Part shown: piece by piece, positions 21,885-33,516 of the stretch | How positions within the stretch are numbered: position 1 is the first letter of the stretch | Layout: every line of letters begins with the position of its first letter | Source of the DNA: Marasmius tenuissimus | Lineage: Eukaryota; Basidiomycota; Agaricomycetes; Agaricales; Marasmiaceae | Assembly: GCA_029532415.1 (NCBI GenBank) | Contig: JAQOTA010000071.1 | Span: 1,364,001-1,428,000, forward strand | DNA length: 64,000 bases | Reading direction: 5' to 3' | The notes under the pieces: model-generated | Told to the model about the DNA's origin: nothing | Databases searched by the model: none | What the model saw: the letters and a program-made list of their open reading frames with translations, nothing else | Translations under genes and position numbers: made by a program

Positions 21885-24800
21885 TCACATATCCCACTCC
21901 TCCCACACCGAGGCTGGTATAGAACTTATCGGAGTAGCGCTATCCATCCCAATCTCTCTTGTCTCCTTTAGTTCCACGACCTTCTCCATGACCCCTTCTC
22001 TATCATTTTTCTCCCCTCTCATGGCCACGAGGATCGATTCGTTGAGATCGAGTCTTGGGCTTGAGTACATGAACCGTATATCCTGTCCTTCCACCACCTG
22101 AACCAGTCTTCCACTGACTACTTGCCGGATTTCAATGAATTGAGTGGAGAACAGAAGTATATGGTCTCCGTGATGTGCATAGGAGGATGCTATTGTTTCC
22201 CATTTGATGAAGCCCGATTGACGAGTAGGCGTCCCGTGCTTCGTGATGTAGAAACCGATACCTAGTCCGATAGCTAGGTCAACTACGGGATATCAGTAAA
22301 GGACAGACCGCAAACTCACTGTCGTAGACCGCTAATAGTTCATCCTTATTACTTCTGACAAGCCCAAGAGCCTTCGCGTCGGACAAGCGACTTTTCAGGT
22401 TTTCCATCGGGGGGTTATCAGAGGCGCCCGAAAGGTTGGGTACGACTGATATTCGGTTTGAGGAAAGACTTGAGGCACCATCAGTTATCCAGTCTGTGAG
22501 TCGTGATTAGGGAACGCTTACTTGGTAGGGTCCACGACAACGATACCATCCCGAGAGCAGATACCTATCGTCTTGACCAACGGCGTTATGTCATACGCAT
22601 CTTTGGGAACATAGCCAGGCTTCCGAAGAAGTCAGCACCAATCTCGACTATGGTTCAACTACCGACTCACTTCATTGAACGGTCTGAACGACTTCGGTCC
22701 CATATTTGGTTTCTTTTTTTTCGGCGTTAAGTCCGCCTCCGAAGCATCCACAGCCTCCAGAACGTGCAAGTTCAAACTAGACTGCAGGAACTTCTTCGAC
22801 GAGTATATCACTACAGATGGGTGAGAATGGGGCGATGAGTGTCCAGTATTCATGGACATACCGAAAACACGTTGTCCGATGTGTAGATGTTTGAAGAAGA
22901 GAACGGTTATATCTGCTGGAGCGACTCTTTCGCGGGTACCGGCTACAGACTTAGCGTCTGCCCGACCGAGAGCTAACTGAGCGAGCAGATCGAGAGAGTA
23001 TGATACAAGGGAAGTCTCTTCGTGGACAACCAGTCTATTGAAAGTCTTCCCGCCATAAGTCTGGAGTGCGGCCATCGCGATGGTATTCGTATGACCAAGG
23101 GCCTTTCGATAACCTAAGGGCGGGGGACGTGTGAGGGACGGTGCACATCAACAAGCGGGAGAACGAGGGTACCTTCGTCGCTTCGGAGAGCGACATAAAT
23201 CCCACTGGGGCAAGCAACACACAGGAATTCCCGACTGTCCACAACTGCCACATGTGATCAACAAGCCATTTCGATGCTACAGAAGTGAAACCACTTACCA
23301 AAGGGTACACTAGCGGTTATTCTACCGGTGACTTCGGCTGAGCCTTGTCGTGGGGGACTGACTCGGAAGGTCTTTTGTGTCAGGGTTTGAGGTACGAAGA
23401 ACTATCGTCGCACAATTTCAGTCGTATCAGAACGGATGTGAAAGGTTTTTGTGCGTACCATGTTTCCCTCCTGTCTGGCCTGATGCACAGCCATAGCATC
23501 GAGAAATGCAGCCCGCCACTTCTGCCTAATCGCGTCGCTTGCAACATACAGGGTGTAGCGACGCCCCAACGTATTTGCGGCGTGGTATACTGTGAACGGG
23601 TATACTGGAACGTTCTGGTAAAGCAGACCAGATAAAGTTCCTCCAGTCTTGTGTTCCTTTCGTGTCTCCGGAGGAGAATCAAAAGGACCCAGCCGGAGAT
23701 ACGAAAGGGAAAGAGGCTGTGAAAAGAGCGTTCAGCGCAAATGTAAGATACATGTAAGTGTCGTATTACAACGCACACGAGACATGAGTCTCCGCCTAAC
23801 TACACCATTGGGACGTGTCTCCTCCTTAGCAATCACGACTAGGTGACATCAGAACGCTTCTTCTCATACTAACTTGTGAGTCACTTACAATAATTGTCTA
23901 GCAACGCGCAGACGTGCTCATTCCATCCATGGCCAGACCGACTTCGCCTATACGCAGGTCCCGTATATATGAGCGACCGACTGTTGTCATAAAGGTCCAT
24001 GTCCTTGAGATATATTCAGTATCACCATCGCAAACAAAAGGTGATCACGCACGATTATCTCCCCCTTCTGGAAGTCCAAACTCTCGCACAACGACCAGAA
24101 CTTGACCTTGCTCTCCGCCGCTTCTATTCCTGGTTGCGTACTCTTGATGGTATCACTGAGGATATTTAAGATTATAGGGAGAGTCTCTTTATCAGGATGT
24201 TCACTGTCAGTAAGTTTCAAAGTCTGCTCCAGCAATAAATTAAGACGGGGAAGGCGAGTGACGGGTCGCGAGAGGAATGTTATCAGGTCACGTTTCCGTA
24301 TTCGGCGGTCGTTGGCGGCGGATTGGAGGAAGGAACGGTAGCTGGCATTGGCTTTCGCTTCTCGTCTATGGTGTGATTCGGCCAGAGGATAGTGCTTAAT
24401 ATAGACTTCATAACTAGACCTGTAATCGGTCTTCAAAGTCGCTGTCTTGATCTCAGTTTAGTCGTAAGGTCGCGAGGATAAATAAGCTCACAATCGAGAA
24501 CAATATCGGCAAGACTTTGGATGAGTGGATGCTGGTCTCGTTGCCGGTCAAATAGGGCGCCAAGCATGCGCTGATGGTGGGACAAAATCTGACCAAAGTT
24601 TCCAAACACTTCATTAATGAACCCGTTGAGTTTGGCAGGTGGAATGATTGGTGGAGAGGCAGTCTTTAGCGGCGTGATGAAGACCTGAAGGTGCAGGAAT
24701 CAGCAATACAGCGCACGACGCGTTCCAGTGATTACTCACATCCTGAACTGCCTCTAAATCAGCTACATATTCCCTCTCTGACTTCAGGATCTCGAAAATC

Positions 24801-25543
24801 ACAGACTGCCGTTGGACTTCGGACTTTCCTAGTGCATCTATGGCTTCTGGAGGGACAAGTCGATGCCATTCTTGATCCTTTTCGGCCAATTGGCCTGACT
24901 GAAATTGTCGGACACCGTCAATCCTGGTAAAACTGTGAGCTGCGGGCGGCATGAGTGAAAACATCACATACGAAAGGTTGTCCAGGTCACTAGTAAGGGT
25001 ATCTTCTTCTCCATGAGACTGGTGAGGAGAGTATCAGGCCTCAGCTTCATCCCTAACCGTTGACCCACATACCTCGTTCGACTCGACTGCATAATCATCG
25101 CTCTCTTCAGTTCGATAGGACGAGGCAACCGAGACCATGGATGGGTTGTGGTGTAGACCTCCGAAGGGAACCTCGCTTCTGCTTGGATGATGACCGTACC
25201 CCATGTCGGGTTGCCCTGCTCGTTGTGACACAGATCTATAAATTTGGGGTTCTGGGAATGCCATCGAAGCTCGGGTAACGGTTGAAGTCATAGTGGAGGC
25301 ACGGCTGGGATTCAAATTAACCATAGAACGTGTTCGCTGTCTCGCATTGTATTCATCCCAAGGGTTCCTTAAGGGTGCGTTCATTCCCTCTACGTCAGGG
25401 TGATAAGGAGGGGGAGATATTTCGAAAGCCCATGGGGAAGGTCCTCGAGATGAGGGGCTGGGATTTGTCGGTTGAGCTGCACCTGGCGGGAGCTGGGCAG
25501 CTGGAATCGAGATGTGAGGTCGTGAGCGGTGATCATAGTGCAT
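21885..25543 (-). CDS. Rho guanine nucleotide exchange factor, DH-PH-CNH (Rom1/Rom2-like)
   Basis: Activator of Rho1-type GTPases in the cell-wall integrity pathway at the plasma membrane, by family knowledge. The N-terminal about 160 residues are disordered and Ser/Pro-rich (start MHYDHRSRPHISIPAAQ). The DH domain runs from RQSVIFEILKSEREYVADLE through ILSHHQRMLGALFDRQRDQH, YEVYIKHYPLAESHHRREAK and ITFLSRPVTRLPRLNLLLEQ, the last being the conserved helix that contacts the GTPase. A PH region follows (ESKVKFWSLCESLDFQKGE) and a citron-homology (CNH) domain fills the C-terminal third, ending in VWEEWDM. Many short introns are needed. The protein is shorter than yeast Rom2, and I see no DEP domain in the N-terminal part. 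The domain order fits Rom2/Rgf-type GEFs. Confidence 0.88.
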
Positions 25544-25857
25544 TGGTCGTCGTGGTTGTCAATCAAGGAGATTCAGGGTGATTGAAGTAGATCAAAGTCG
25601 AGGGAAAGTCACAGTACAGCTTAATCAGCTGCGCAATTTACAGCCGGGGAGTGGCACAAGTTCATTAATTCAGCCCTGTTACTAACAACTCCGGGAAGCG
25701 ACTGATGTCATAGAATACGGAGGGTAAAAGGTCAAGGTGAAGGAACGTAAGTCTATCCTCAATATACACTGGCGGGTGCATTAGGCGTGGAACGGGACAG
25801 TAGTAATGAGAATAATACACTACACGGGCGGAAGATACCAAACGGCGTCGAGACTAA
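25544..25857. other. Intergenic region
   Basis: RhoGEF upstream region and 3' flank of the membrane-protein gene. Nothing else seen. Confidence 0.5.
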
Positions 25858-28055
25858 TCAGGCGTAACTTGATTTGCTCGGGAGAGGGGAAAGTGGGTCG
25901 GGAACTCGAGACAACTGTCGGGCAGCCGTCCCAGTCGACTCGTTTTCAGAGATCGGATGGTGGGGAGGAACGAGAGCAAGATGCGGTCCGGGATGATTCT
26001 CCCAGGAAAGAATCGCACTTTGAGCTGCAGTGGTCGGGCAGACGACACCCCAGTAAGGCCTGAGGCCACCATACAACTCCTCCAGCTGTTTCGTACCGTC
26101 CAGCCCATGACCAACGAGCAGCATAACGATCCAGGCAATAATGACAATGGCGGCAAGAACAAGGGGAAGGAAGCTGATGGCGTAGGGAGTGCGATAGCAG
26201 GTCGCCACTTTTCCGTCCAGGTCAGTGACTAGAATTGGCTGAGCGTCTTGTGCTACATATCCGTTGTAGACGAGGGAGTTAAGAGCAAGAGAAGCACCGA
26301 AACGACCTGCCCATCTGGTAACCGTCTTTGGGTCCGTCGTGAAGTTCTGATCATTGAGGACTTGCACATAATTGAAGTCGGTTGTAGTGAGCCTGCCAAT
26401 GTCCATAATGATGGTTCCAATACGGGAGATTGCGTTACCGGGGCTCCCAGTGCCGCGGTTCGGGATATCCATGAAGTTGGCATTCTGATAGATGTAATGA
26501 GAGGTCTGTCCGTCGGGGTTATCACTGAGGGTGTAGCGAAGAACGGGATCCATGATAGGGAATGTCGTGTTCTCGCCATTGTGGACTATATCGAAATAGT
26601 CAGCGCGAACTTGGTGTAGATCACTGGGAAGGCGGGTGACGTTAAGGGTGACTGCGCCCTGGCGATCTTTCATAGCTGTGCCCGAAACCATGTTGACCTG
26701 AGTGGAAGAGGCGCACAAGATCTTCGTGGAAAGGTAGATATAGTCCCCGTCGTCTGTACTGCTCGGACCGGTGACTGCAAAGAGGTTACACATAGAACTG
26801 TACTTGTCGGAATTGGACGTCATATACTCCGTCTGATCGAGACCAAGCTTCTTCCTCATGCGTTCGGTGCAGTTGCCCATCATCCAACGTTGCACCTCGG
26901 CGCTACTCAGCGAGCCGTCTCTGGTGGGCAAGTAGCTAGGTTTAATAGTGGGAACGTCCGAAAATGAGGCGGAAGACTTGTTGATACCAAGCCTGAAACC
27001 ATCGCTGGCCTCAGGCTTGTAAAAGGGAGAATAATAGTCGCGGACCTCGTTCACCGTCTGGTGGAGGACGTCACGCAAGATTTCGGGCCCTGAATACTTC
27101 TGCTTGTCGGGTTCCGTGGCAAAGTAATCAATCCCACCGAGAGGGGCGCCGTCGATATGGCTAGAAAACATGCCAAGGGACATGCAACCGACCTCGACTT
27201 CCATTGCCATACTCTTCTGCAGCCCGGCTGAGTGGCCAGGGTTCAGATTGGGGACACCAAATACAACTCGAACGCCTGAATCGCGTGGCTCTGCAACCAG
27301 TCCGTTCATGATCACAGGGGTTGTGACGAGCTGTGGAAGCGGGAGTACGCGATAGATATTGAGATCGAATGTAGCCGCTTGGGTATGGTTGCTGTGGCGG
27401 AGGAAACGGGGGAGGAGCATATCGGAATCGGTGTTGTTAATCCCAGCGAACGCGTGGGGGTCACCCAGAGTGGTGTTGTGCCACGACGTGCACACTTGCA
27501 GCGTGAAATCACCTTTGTCTTCCGTCTGCGTTGCGTCGCAACTGTTAAAGGGCTCACTTCAGTAAGGAGATCTCACATAAGAGGGGAGTAAACACACCGA
27601 GATATTTTGATGATGTTTGGGTCAGAGCCGTTGACCAGGGCGGCGTTCAAAGCAGATCGAGCCGAGTCTGAGTCGTGCACGGACATCGGGTAATCGTAGA
27701 AAGTACCTCCAGACACGTTACATGTGTGGAAGCCCAGGAAGCCGATGTCACTAAGAGCGACCAGCAACGAGTAAATGGTGAGAAGGGATAGGGATATGAC
27801 CAAACGTTTGGCCACTACAGGGTCCCCAGTCCGACCACGAAGAGAACTGAAGATCCATTTGATAGTCTCCTTCGTGGCGGTTCCCTTACCCACGACACGA
27901 TTGAGTACGTCGTGCGTCTTTAGGGATGCTATCTGAGGTGTTGAGGCGTAGACGATGTATCCGAGCAGGAAGAGACCTCCATAGGAAAAAATTTGGATGA
28001 TGGCACGAAGAATGAAGGTGATCTCACCAACGGTGAGTGATGTGATGACAATCAT
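25858..28055 (-). CDS. Large uncharacterised membrane protein with extracytoplasmic domain
   Basis: Two exons (28055-27598 and 27556-25858) joined by a 41-nt intron encode 718 residues. Two hydrophobic segments lie near the N-terminus (FILRAIIQIFSYGGLFLLGY and LVISLSLLTIYSLLVALSD). A soluble region of roughly 450 residues follows with many N-x-S/T sequons and several cysteines, so it is probably lumenal or extracellular. One strong hydrophobic segment (LPLVLAAIVIIAWIVMLLVG) and a short cytoplasmic tail rich in Pro/Ser/His finish the protein. No family was recognised; proteins of this layout recur in Agaricomycetes without known function. The start at 28053-28055 is chosen because it precedes the first hydrophobic segment; an upstream in-frame ATG at 28196 would add a Ser-rich leader. 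Confidence 0.7.
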
Positions 28056-28847
28056 CGAGGAGGACCCTCCTAGAAGAAACGAGTGTGAAGAAGCAGAAGA
28101 AAATGGACTGGGGAGGAAGATGTAAGTATGTGTACTTGAGGCGAAAATTCGGGTGGAGACCGACGCGTGATATGGTCGGCTCGTGTTCGGGTCCAATCAG
28201 GTCAGTCTACTTTGACAGCTACCACTGATTTCCGGACTTCCGTTGAGACCTTCTGTCAGTGTCAAGCAACGAAGAAGGGCGCATCAGGGCGGTAGTACGC
28301 CTCCCTCATAACCTCAGACTGACTTCAGTGCAATAAGTACGTGAGCTGCAAGTATAAAACGTACCAGAAGATACCTTTCAGGCAGGAGAAGGTCTAAGAA
28401 AACATATGTGAGTGCCTCCGGAATGTGACTGAGATCAGGCGGCGACTGTGAATGCCCACCTACATTCCAGGCGAGCCGTTGAATTTCTCGTCAAGGGTAT
28501 CGCAATGTCATCATTTCGCCACCCATTAGCAAGATCTTCACACCCACTGATGACAGCGAGCGCTACTCTAACTTTGTTCTCGGAAAAATGGTGGCGGCAG
28601 AGCCTCATCGTAACGAAGGAGGATTGTCACTGACCCCGCGTCGGGTGGCGTTTCGTAATTACTCAACGGTGCTTCGGGAGTGGTGGGCCGCGTTATGATT
28701 ATTATTTCACTATCCGTAGGTTGAGTAGGGTAGATGGCGACGCATGAGGGGGTACGCTAGTGGGTAGGAAAGTCCCGAGGCATCCAGGGAACGTCGGTAT
28801 GTATACTGGGTATCGCAACCTGCGTGTTGAGATAGTAGGCACCGGGT
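28056..28847. other. Intergenic region
   Basis: Upstream region of the membrane-protein gene and 3' flank of ATP23. No gene recognised. Confidence 0.5.
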
Positions 28848-29776
28848 CTAATAGATCTGACGCGAGGGTTACACAAAGCACTTTCGCGACGCGAACAACG
28901 GAACTTACTTCATCGAAGGGCCGAGTATCATTGAAACAGCTTTCCCAGACTTCATTCACAACCTTTTCAGCGACCGCCTCACTCGGGCAGGCGGGATTAG
29001 CAGAAACCGAAGTTATCGCCCTTCTACGAACGCAAGCCTAAGTGGTGATTCCGTGAGTATGAGTTGTTTTGGATTACTGAGGCGCAAACCTGATGTTGCT
29101 TCGTAAAAGACACAATGCCGCGTCTCAGCTCACGGGTATATCGACAATCTCCACTCAGATTGTTTGCCCGAATCTGTGTGGGTATAATCAAAGGTTGCCG
29201 TCTCTAGGAAGCAGGGTAGACATACCTCACTACAAGCATGATGTCGTAGGTTGCTCCAGTCTACTTTGAACTTGCATTGATCATACAGATGGGTAAGTTC
29301 GTGCACGATCGTGTGTTCCATGTGCTTCTTGTTGAAGAAGTGACCTGCACAAAGCTTCACAGCGCCCGGTTCCGGAATAAAGCTCCCAGCGTTAGCTACA
29401 ACACCTCCACCAGCGACAGGCTTCATTTCGCATGTCCCACAGAATATATTCGCCTCTGGGACTTGACAGCCGGATAATCTGAGGTGCTTCAGCATAAAAA
29501 CCACAATGGGACCTATGTTTCAAGGAGAAGTGACTGTCAGTAATGTTCGCTGGTATATGAACAACACGCACTAGAGTCCATGAGGTCCTGTTTCATCTTC
29601 TCGCAACGCTTCAAGTTGATTTGTTGTAAGTCCTTCATCCGTTCCTCTTCAGTCACACCCAGACCAGTGATGAGCATCGCCCTTCTTCTCCATTGTTCAA
29701 ATGCAGATGCTTGTGTCGGCTGTCCAGACGAAGTAGAGGCAGAAGGGGAGGAGGAGGACTGAGGATCGGTGGACAT
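28848..29776 (-). CDS. ATP23: Mitochondrial inner-membrane metalloprotease Atp23
   Basis: Zinc metalloprotease of the intermembrane space (peptidase M76). In yeast it removes the Atp6 presequence, helps assemble the ATP synthase F0 sector and degrades Ups1. The N-terminus is Ser/Gln-rich, followed by [11 protein letters not shown]. The Cys-containing segment [15 protein letters not shown], the active site [16 protein letters not shown] (HELTH zinc motif), [19 protein letters not shown] and the terminal signature [11 protein letters not shown] come next. All landmarks appear in the expected order after splicing of short introns. The last coding exon is only 9 nt (28848-28856, ATC-TAT-TAG), following a GTAAGT...GTCAG intron, and supplies the conserved Ile-Tyr end. 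The divergent neighbour, a sugar kinase, starts 211 bases away. Confidence 0.93.
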
Positions 29777-29987
29777 GCCTGACAGAACTTCTCAATTAGG
29801 CGCCCAACCGGGGAATCGCGTGTTGTGTTGACTGTCCCATATTGGGCAGGACCTTTCCACGCCTCGTCTGGCATACGCAGCCTGCCGGATGGCAAAAAAT
29901 GGTCCGATAGCTTTCCCCGAAAATCACAGTTAAGGTTCCGAAGGTTCACTTAACACTATCATAACTCGACCGTCGACGCGACAGAGC

Positions 29988-31692
29988 ATGGCAAGATTGA
30001 GGAAAGGATCCCAAGATACCCAAAATGCTCCGGCTTGGAACCCCTTCCAAATTGTAGCATCTGGAACCCTTTTCCTCACCCATACACTGTCCGTCCCAAA
30101 CCATCCAGCGCCGGCAACTGTTGTTCGAGCTCATTCCGTAGAGAAGACGCGAGGAGGCTCAGCTAGCATGGTCCTATCACTTCTTTCACAATTTCACTCG
30201 GTAGACACAGCACTTGTAGCCTCGTTGGGTGGGAACGACGAGGGACAGGCGTTAATTCACGAATTGGAGAGGGAAGGCATCACGACGCGGTTTTGTAAGG
30301 TATGGAGGGAGTTGGGGGTACCCAGCGCGTGGGTATTACACGCTCGTGAGTCTTTTGCATATCGTCCGAGGGTCTAATCTTGCTCACGTCGCCCTCAGAC
30401 GACAACGACACGCGGACGGTCGTGAATCATAACCCACTCCCAGATATAACTCACGAAGAGTTCATCTCGCTATTAGGACCTTTACTTGCGCCCGAGAACT
30501 ACCCGCCAATACCCTCTCCGTCTTCGTCACCCACCATGTCTACCACACCTGTAACTTCTTCCAGTTCCACGCCGCGACCAAGTTTAACTATTCCACCTTT
30601 CACCCCTGGTTATAATCGTAACAGTCCCGCACCTTTTGATTGGATACACTTCGAAGGGCGGTCTGTGAAGACAACACTCAGCAATATCACCGGTCTTGAT
30701 GGGTTAGCCCGCGAACGTAAATGGAGAGGACATTGTGTCTTCAGTATCGACGTTGGTCGCAAAGGAAGGCAAGGAGTCGAAGCGGTGTGAATCCCTCATT
30801 TTCTCCAGACCAGACTGAGTATACTGACTAGGAGAGGATAGCTGCTGCCCCATGCGGACGTCATCTTTGTGAACAAGCACTACGCACAGGCTAATTCACC
30901 CCACTACGCAACAACACCTCGAGCTTTCCTTCTTTCTCTCACCTCCATAGCTCCGCCACATGCATTGTTGGTGGCCCATTGGGGCTCGGAGGGTGCTGCC
31001 GTCCTATCCCTGCCAACGCAAGAGTATTTCCAAAGCTCAGGATGGGTTGCAGAACGAAGACCTGGCACGAGGGGTCAGTCCAAGAAAAGTGCAAACCATC
31101 AATCCACAGATCCATCCGAGATAGCTTCAGTCAGATCAGGAAGCGACTTTTGGGCCGATGGTCGCAGTCGTAGCTCCTCGGCTGCATTTTCCGCTGGTGA
31201 TAGCGCTTACCGGAATGATACTCTCACTACCCCATCTCAGAGAAGGACTCGGTCCCGCTCTCGATCTCGTGGGCCTACAAGTCCTATCAGCACTACCAAC
31301 TACAGTCAGTACTCGGCGGTCTCATATGACGATGAGACAGATTCGCAGACAACGGAGGTTCCCGAAGAGGACGTGGACGATGGAGTAGTGGACGAAGTGG
31401 GGGCTCAGGACGCTTTTGTTGCCGGGATGATTTATGCTCTCAGTCGTCGGACACTCCCTGGACCACCATACACACCTGGCACAGCTAAACTTACCGATAG
31501 CAGCACGAACAATCTTGGGAGGTGGAGATTGGATGAATGTTTACGGTGCGGAGCGCAGATAGTTTGGGTCTATAGATGATTTCTGACGTCTCTTATAGAT
31601 TCGCTACTGAACTTGCCGGCAGAAAGGCGCGCAGAAGGCATTGGGAGGGACTGGCGGATGAGATGTTTAGAGCTGGATGGCTGCAAGAATAA
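29988..31692 (+). CDS. PfkB-family sugar kinase (ketohexokinase-like)
   Basis: ATP-dependent kinase of the ribokinase/ketohexokinase fold. The N-terminal part has the pfkB substrate-side motif (VEKTRGGSASMVLSLLSQF and DTALVASLGGNDEGQALIHE). Later come FDWIHFEGR, HADVIFVNKHYAQ, and the C-terminal signature VGAQDAFVAGMIYAL, where the usual GAGD anion-hole motif reads GAQD; the catalytic Asp is kept. A low-complexity insertion of about 90 residues, rich in Ser, Arg and Asp/Glu, sits between the ALLVAHWGSEGA strand and this motif, so the protein is longer than normal for the family. Four exons are joined by introns near 30347-30399, 30787-30850 and 31551-31598. The substrate (fructose, ribose or another sugar) cannot be decided. 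Confidence 0.85.
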
Positions 31693-31770
31693 TGTCTAAT
31701 TAAACTTGTGGGACCGCAGTGTGTTTATCGTGGATATTAACTTTGCACGTTCCTGTTACGGACCCGATGC

Positions 31771-31786
31771 CTGACCTGCCCTAAAG
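31771..31786 (+). repeat. Direct repeat block 1, copy 1
   Basis: CTGACCTGCCCTAAAG occurs here and again at 32466-32481. Flanking bases (upstream TACGGAC, downstream CTTTGG) are also similar, so the match extends beyond the identical 16 bases. Confidence 0.6.
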
Positions 31787-31995
31787 ATGGCGAGTATAAA
31801 GCGTGCAATATCGCAGTCCAGCGCTCTTTGGCTACTCTTTGGCTGTCACCGGTCGGTGTCTGGCTGAGGGGCGGCCCCATCGAGGTTGACCAATAATATT
31901 GGCGATCCTTGGTGTGCTTACGATGCCGTACGTCTCTCCTTCAAGTTCGAGTGAGTTATCCTCGTTTGCTAACCGTTTAACCTAGTTGGCACCGT

Positions 31996-32030
31996 AAGGC
32001 GGAAATTCCGCCTTTGATGCATTGCATCAA
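31996..32030. repeat. Two back-to-back palindromes
   Basis: AAGGCGGAA-A-TTCCGCCTT (31996-32014) is a 9+1+9 inverted repeat. It is followed immediately by TTGATGCA-T-TGCATCAA (32014-32030), an 8+1+8 inverted repeat. Both are perfect in their arms. The role is unknown; candidate dimeric-factor sites or hairpins. Confidence 0.65.
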
Positions 32031-32213
32031 GTTGGTGTGCGTGTTTCTCCTCTTTTCAGTTGGGGAACATAGACTCATCCCATATAGGTAATTGTGGAGG
32101 TTTCAGACGGAAGGGCACTGATGTTTTCATGTCGAAATTCGATATCGACGACACCCAGTTCGCCCTGTGGCCGTATGGTCACCGTTTTACTCAGACTCAA
32201 TCGCGCCTTTCCT

Positions 32214-32310
32214 TTCAAATCAATTAACCCAGGCCATCCCTAAGTCGGTTCCAGCTTTATATTACCTTCTTCACTAGGAAATATACTGAGTTGAGGCTGC
32301 ATCCGTAGTT
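32214..32310 (+). repeat. Direct repeat block 2, copy 1
   Basis: About 97 bases resembling 33065-33160. The first 24 bases match at 22 positions; the TAAGTCGGTT core and TTGAGGCTGCA near the end also match. Confidence 0.55.
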
Positions 32311-32465
32311 GTTGTGATGATCGATATGTCGGAGACTGATAATATATGAACCATGCGTTTATACGGCTGGAGTTTGGACTTGGAGGATGCTGATCCGATA
32401 GTCCTGACTCCTGCTCAATGCTGCTTGGAACCGCGAGAATATACCGCCAAATACGGACGTGCATT

Positions 32466-32481
32466 CTGACCTGCCCTAAAG
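32466..32481 (+). repeat. Direct repeat block 1, copy 2
   Basis: Identical 16 bases to 31771-31786, 695 bases downstream and in the same orientation. Confidence 0.6.
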
Positions 32482-33064
32482 TGCTCCTTTATAGTTGAGT
32501 GCGTCACCGCAACTGATTCTTTGGATCACCTCCCCGCTTTGAGGACGGATGTCCGACCTCAAGTGTACAAGCAATTGATTGACCCGGTCATACATGAGCG
32601 TACGTACAGCCTCTCTTTCTCAAGTATCGCCGTCTCATTCGAGGTCTTCTTTCAGGTGTCGATTGATTGACGACGATGGCACGAATATTATACTAGTAGT
32701 AGTACGTGCAAGTATATTGGGAAGCTCTCGTCCTATCTGATGTTATTCTGCCTACCAGTTGGTCCTGTCTGTCAGAATATCTGCTAGACCTGCGCTACGA
32801 GTCGAATTAGCGGATTGCAGTCGCATGTCGTTTAGCAGTGATTGGGAATTGTGCGTAACCCCACATTTTCGCTTCGCCATTCCGACATCTGACGCTGTTT
32901 CCTTTTTTCTTCACAGACGTCGACGCCACAAAGGGATCCAGAAGGTTGGGCTCAATCTTGTGTGCACGCTCAAGCTTGGAAGATATCAGGCAAGGAGTTG
33001 GTTGGTTCACTGTTGTTGATGCCACCTTGGAATGCTGTATGGCTGTCTCGTTCTACCCGAGTTC

Positions 33065-33160
33065 TTCAAATTAATTACCCCAGGCCATTTCAAGTCGGTT
33101 TCGATAGTATATACCAAGTCAAGTCAGGAATTATACGATGTTGAGGCCGCAATCTGTGCA
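33065..33160 (+). repeat. Direct repeat block 2, copy 2
   Basis: Second copy of the 32214-32310 block, about 850 bases downstream in the same orientation, diverged (for example TTGAGGCCGCA for TTGAGGCTGCA). Confidence 0.55.
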
Positions 33161-33516
33161 TTGATGTTGAGCTGTTGCTGATCTGGTGACGACTAAAGGA
33201 CATTTCCAAACTATCGAGTGATTTTGCCTTCGGGATTGGTGAGAGTTATGAGTTGCGACTAATGACAATAACCACACTGAGAGTACTCAAGCTACTGTAC
33301 TGGCATTCGAATAGTCATGCATCCTGACGACAGATTGCCGAGCGTAGTGTCGACGCGTAACCTGCGCGTAACGTACTCGGCGTCCAGTAAGACAGTCTCT
33401 CAGGTTCCTCTCCCACACCATCTACTTGACCGTTCCACCACAGGACTTCCTCTCTTTTACATCTAGTAAGGGTTTCTTCTGGACTCTGCTTTTCCCACAC
33501 GCTAACATAGCTAAAG

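Larger units (their letters stand above)
31693..33516. other. Non-coding 1.8 kb region with diverged internal repeats
   Basis: No coding gene is supported; open frames are short and lack homology. At least two blocks occur twice in the same orientation (listed separately), which suggests an old, indel-rich tandem duplication. Two back-to-back palindromes lie at 31996-32030. It could be a decayed gene pair or a degenerate mobile element. Confidence 0.5.

Noticed and set aside
25544..28847. The membrane protein starting at 28196 instead of 28055
   Set aside because: The extra leader is Ser-rich, unlike a membrane-protein start, while the ATG at 28053-28055 directly precedes the first hydrophobic segment. 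Not fully excluded.
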